A stretch of 64,000 nucleotides of DNA from an uncultured Sutterella sp. (GTDB lineage Bacteria > Pseudomonadota > Gammaproteobacteria > Burkholderiales > Burkholderiaceae_F). Positions 63,122-64,000 of the stretch are shown here, one piece after another. A program made the position numbers and the translations under genes. The stretch spans positions 1 to 64,000 of the forward strand of contig UQNA01000004.1 of the NCBI GenBank assembly GCA_900542195.1. Direction: 5' to 3'. Each line of letters begins with the position of its first letter. Position 1 is the stretch's first letter. Under the pieces are notes generated by a model. The model was not told the origin of the DNA. It worked only from the letters and a program-made list of their open reading frames with translations, and did no database searches.

Positions 63122-63985
63122 ATGCAGCTTATCGTGGTTACCGGCTTATCAGGAAGCGGAAAATCCATTGCTCTTAATCAGCTCGAAGACAGCGGCTTTT
63201 ATTGCATTGATAATCTTCCCGCTCCCTTTTTAGAACAAGTCGTTACGCATCTTCAGGCCATCGGCCGAGACAGAATTGCCGTCGCCCTGGACTCCCGCAG
63301 CGATCTTTCCATGGAAGACCTACAGAAGTGCTTTACGACATTGGCTCAACGCGGCGTGGATATGAGAGCTTTATGTCTTACAGCATCTAATGATGCTTTG
63401 GTGCAGCGATATTCGGAGACACGCCGTCAGCATCCGCTTTCTCAAAAACCGGACTCCGCGCCCGGTACTCTTGTTGAGGCAATTGAGAAAGAAAGAGAAA
63501 TGCTCGATCCTTTCCTCCCCTTCTGTCACCTCATTGACACCACGGGACTGCTTCCGAACACTCTTCGCTACTGGGTAAGAAAGTTTGCAGACGCTAAAGA
63601 AGATTCTCTGATTCTGACTTTCGAATCTTTCGGATTTAAACGAGGAATCCCCTTGGCAAGCGATCTGGTTTTTGACGTCCGTTGTCTTCCGAATCCTTAC
63701 TGGGAAGAAGAGCTCCGTCCCTACACAGGCAAAGATAAGCCAATCATTGAGTATTTGCAGAAGTTTCCGGACGTCGAAGAAATGGTCAACGATATTGATG
63801 CATTCGTCACTAAATGGCTGCCGAAATACCGCGCTCAGAACCGTCACTATCTCACGGTTTCTATCGGCTGCACCGGAGGCCAGCATCGCTCCGTATATAT
63901 TGCAGAAACCTTAGCAAAAAGGTTTAAAGAAAGATACGATGGGATTGTCCTGCGTCATCGAACTCTCGATGCACTAGGCAAGTAA
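63122..63985 (+). CDS. rapZ: RNase adapter protein / nucleotide-binding protein RapZ
   Basis: 287 residues from ATG 63122, which is preceded by GGAG at five bases. A longer TTG start at 63041 adds a hydrophobic stretch not found in the family. Walker A is GLSGSGKSIALNQLEDSGF near residues 8-26, and the C-terminal domain has SIGCTGGQHRSVYIAE near 242-257. In E. coli RapZ guides RNase E to the GlmZ small RNA; elsewhere it is simply a conserved nucleotide-binding protein. The last 15 bases of the window follow it. Confidence 0.95.
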   Translation: MQLIVVTGLSGSGKSIALNQLEDSGFYCIDNLPAPFLEQVVTHLQAIGRDRIAVALDSRSDLSMEDLQKCFTTLAQRGVDMRALCLTASNDALVQRYSETRRQHPLSQKPDSAPGTLVEAIEKEREMLDPFLPFCHLIDTTGLLPNTLRYWVRKFADAKEDSLILTFESFGFKRGIPLASDLVFDVRCLPNPYWEEELRPYTGKDKPIIEYLQKFPDVEEMVNDIDAFVTKWLPKYRAQNRHYLTVSIGCTGGQHRSVYIAETLAKRFKERYDGIVLRHRTLDALGK

Positions 63986-64000
63986 GATTTTTCCAAAAAC

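Overview
The window reads as a chromosomal segment of a host-associated betaproteobacterium, most likely Burkholderiales family Sutterellaceae (Parasutterella/Sutterella-like). This is inferred from moderate GC, a complete Gram-negative LPS gene set, split rfaE1/rfaE2, an rpoN-ptsN-hprK-rapZ block, and several exported flavin reductases of the kind that family uses for anaerobic respiration. No rRNA, CRISPR array, phage or insertion sequence was seen. Most genes are housekeeping.

Layout. (1) 51-3850: an exported FMN/FAD reductase with urocanate-reductase active-site residues, divergent from an exported aromatic ammonia-lyase superfamily protein that lacks the Ala-Ser-Gly cofactor tripeptide. 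Both promoters carry the same near-palindromic operator. (2) 3996-4072 tRNA-Met. (3) 4164-13402: LPS core and sugar-phosphate genes, with thiD-waaA-waaC and pgi-algC on minus and rfaE1-hldD-gmhB-rfaE2 on plus. (4) 13501-16250 minus: yqgE-ruvX-plsC-galU. (5) 16251-20571: a gene-poor stretch with small membrane proteins (one unknown, two tandem DUF2721, one HdeD-like), a structured hairpin and an unknown 364-residue protein. (6) 20772-33060: an OFA-family transporter, lysE-type exporter, purL, gckA, uvrA, ssb, a DMT transporter and a candidate 25-codon gene. (7) 33063-37657 minus: a complete tripartite MacAB/TolC-like efflux operon. (8) 37851-48086: hisN-type phosphatase, EF-G-like GTPase, fmdB, aspS, an MFS exporter, a small lipoprotein and a Pat-type acetyltransferase. 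(9) 48150-53807 minus: a second respiratory locus, made of a PhnD-domain histidine kinase, a LuxR-type regulator, two exported FAD reductases and a tetraheme cytochrome c. (10) 53984-56134: crotonase-like protein, thioesterase and an orphan ABC ATPase. (11) 56307-63985 plus: kdsD-kdsC-lptC-lptA-lptB-rpoN-ptsN-hprK-rapZ.

Most notable system. The divergent pair at 108-3789 looks like a self-contained periplasmic lyase plus reductase. The lyase would remove an amine from an imidazole amino acid or betaine (ergothioneine is the favoured inference because the MIO cofactor motif is absent, histidine the alternative). The reductase would use the resulting (thio)urocanate as terminal electron acceptor. 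The locus at 48150-53807 is a second acceptor-reduction system with its own sensor and electron carrier. Substrates of all three flavoproteins are inferred, not shown.
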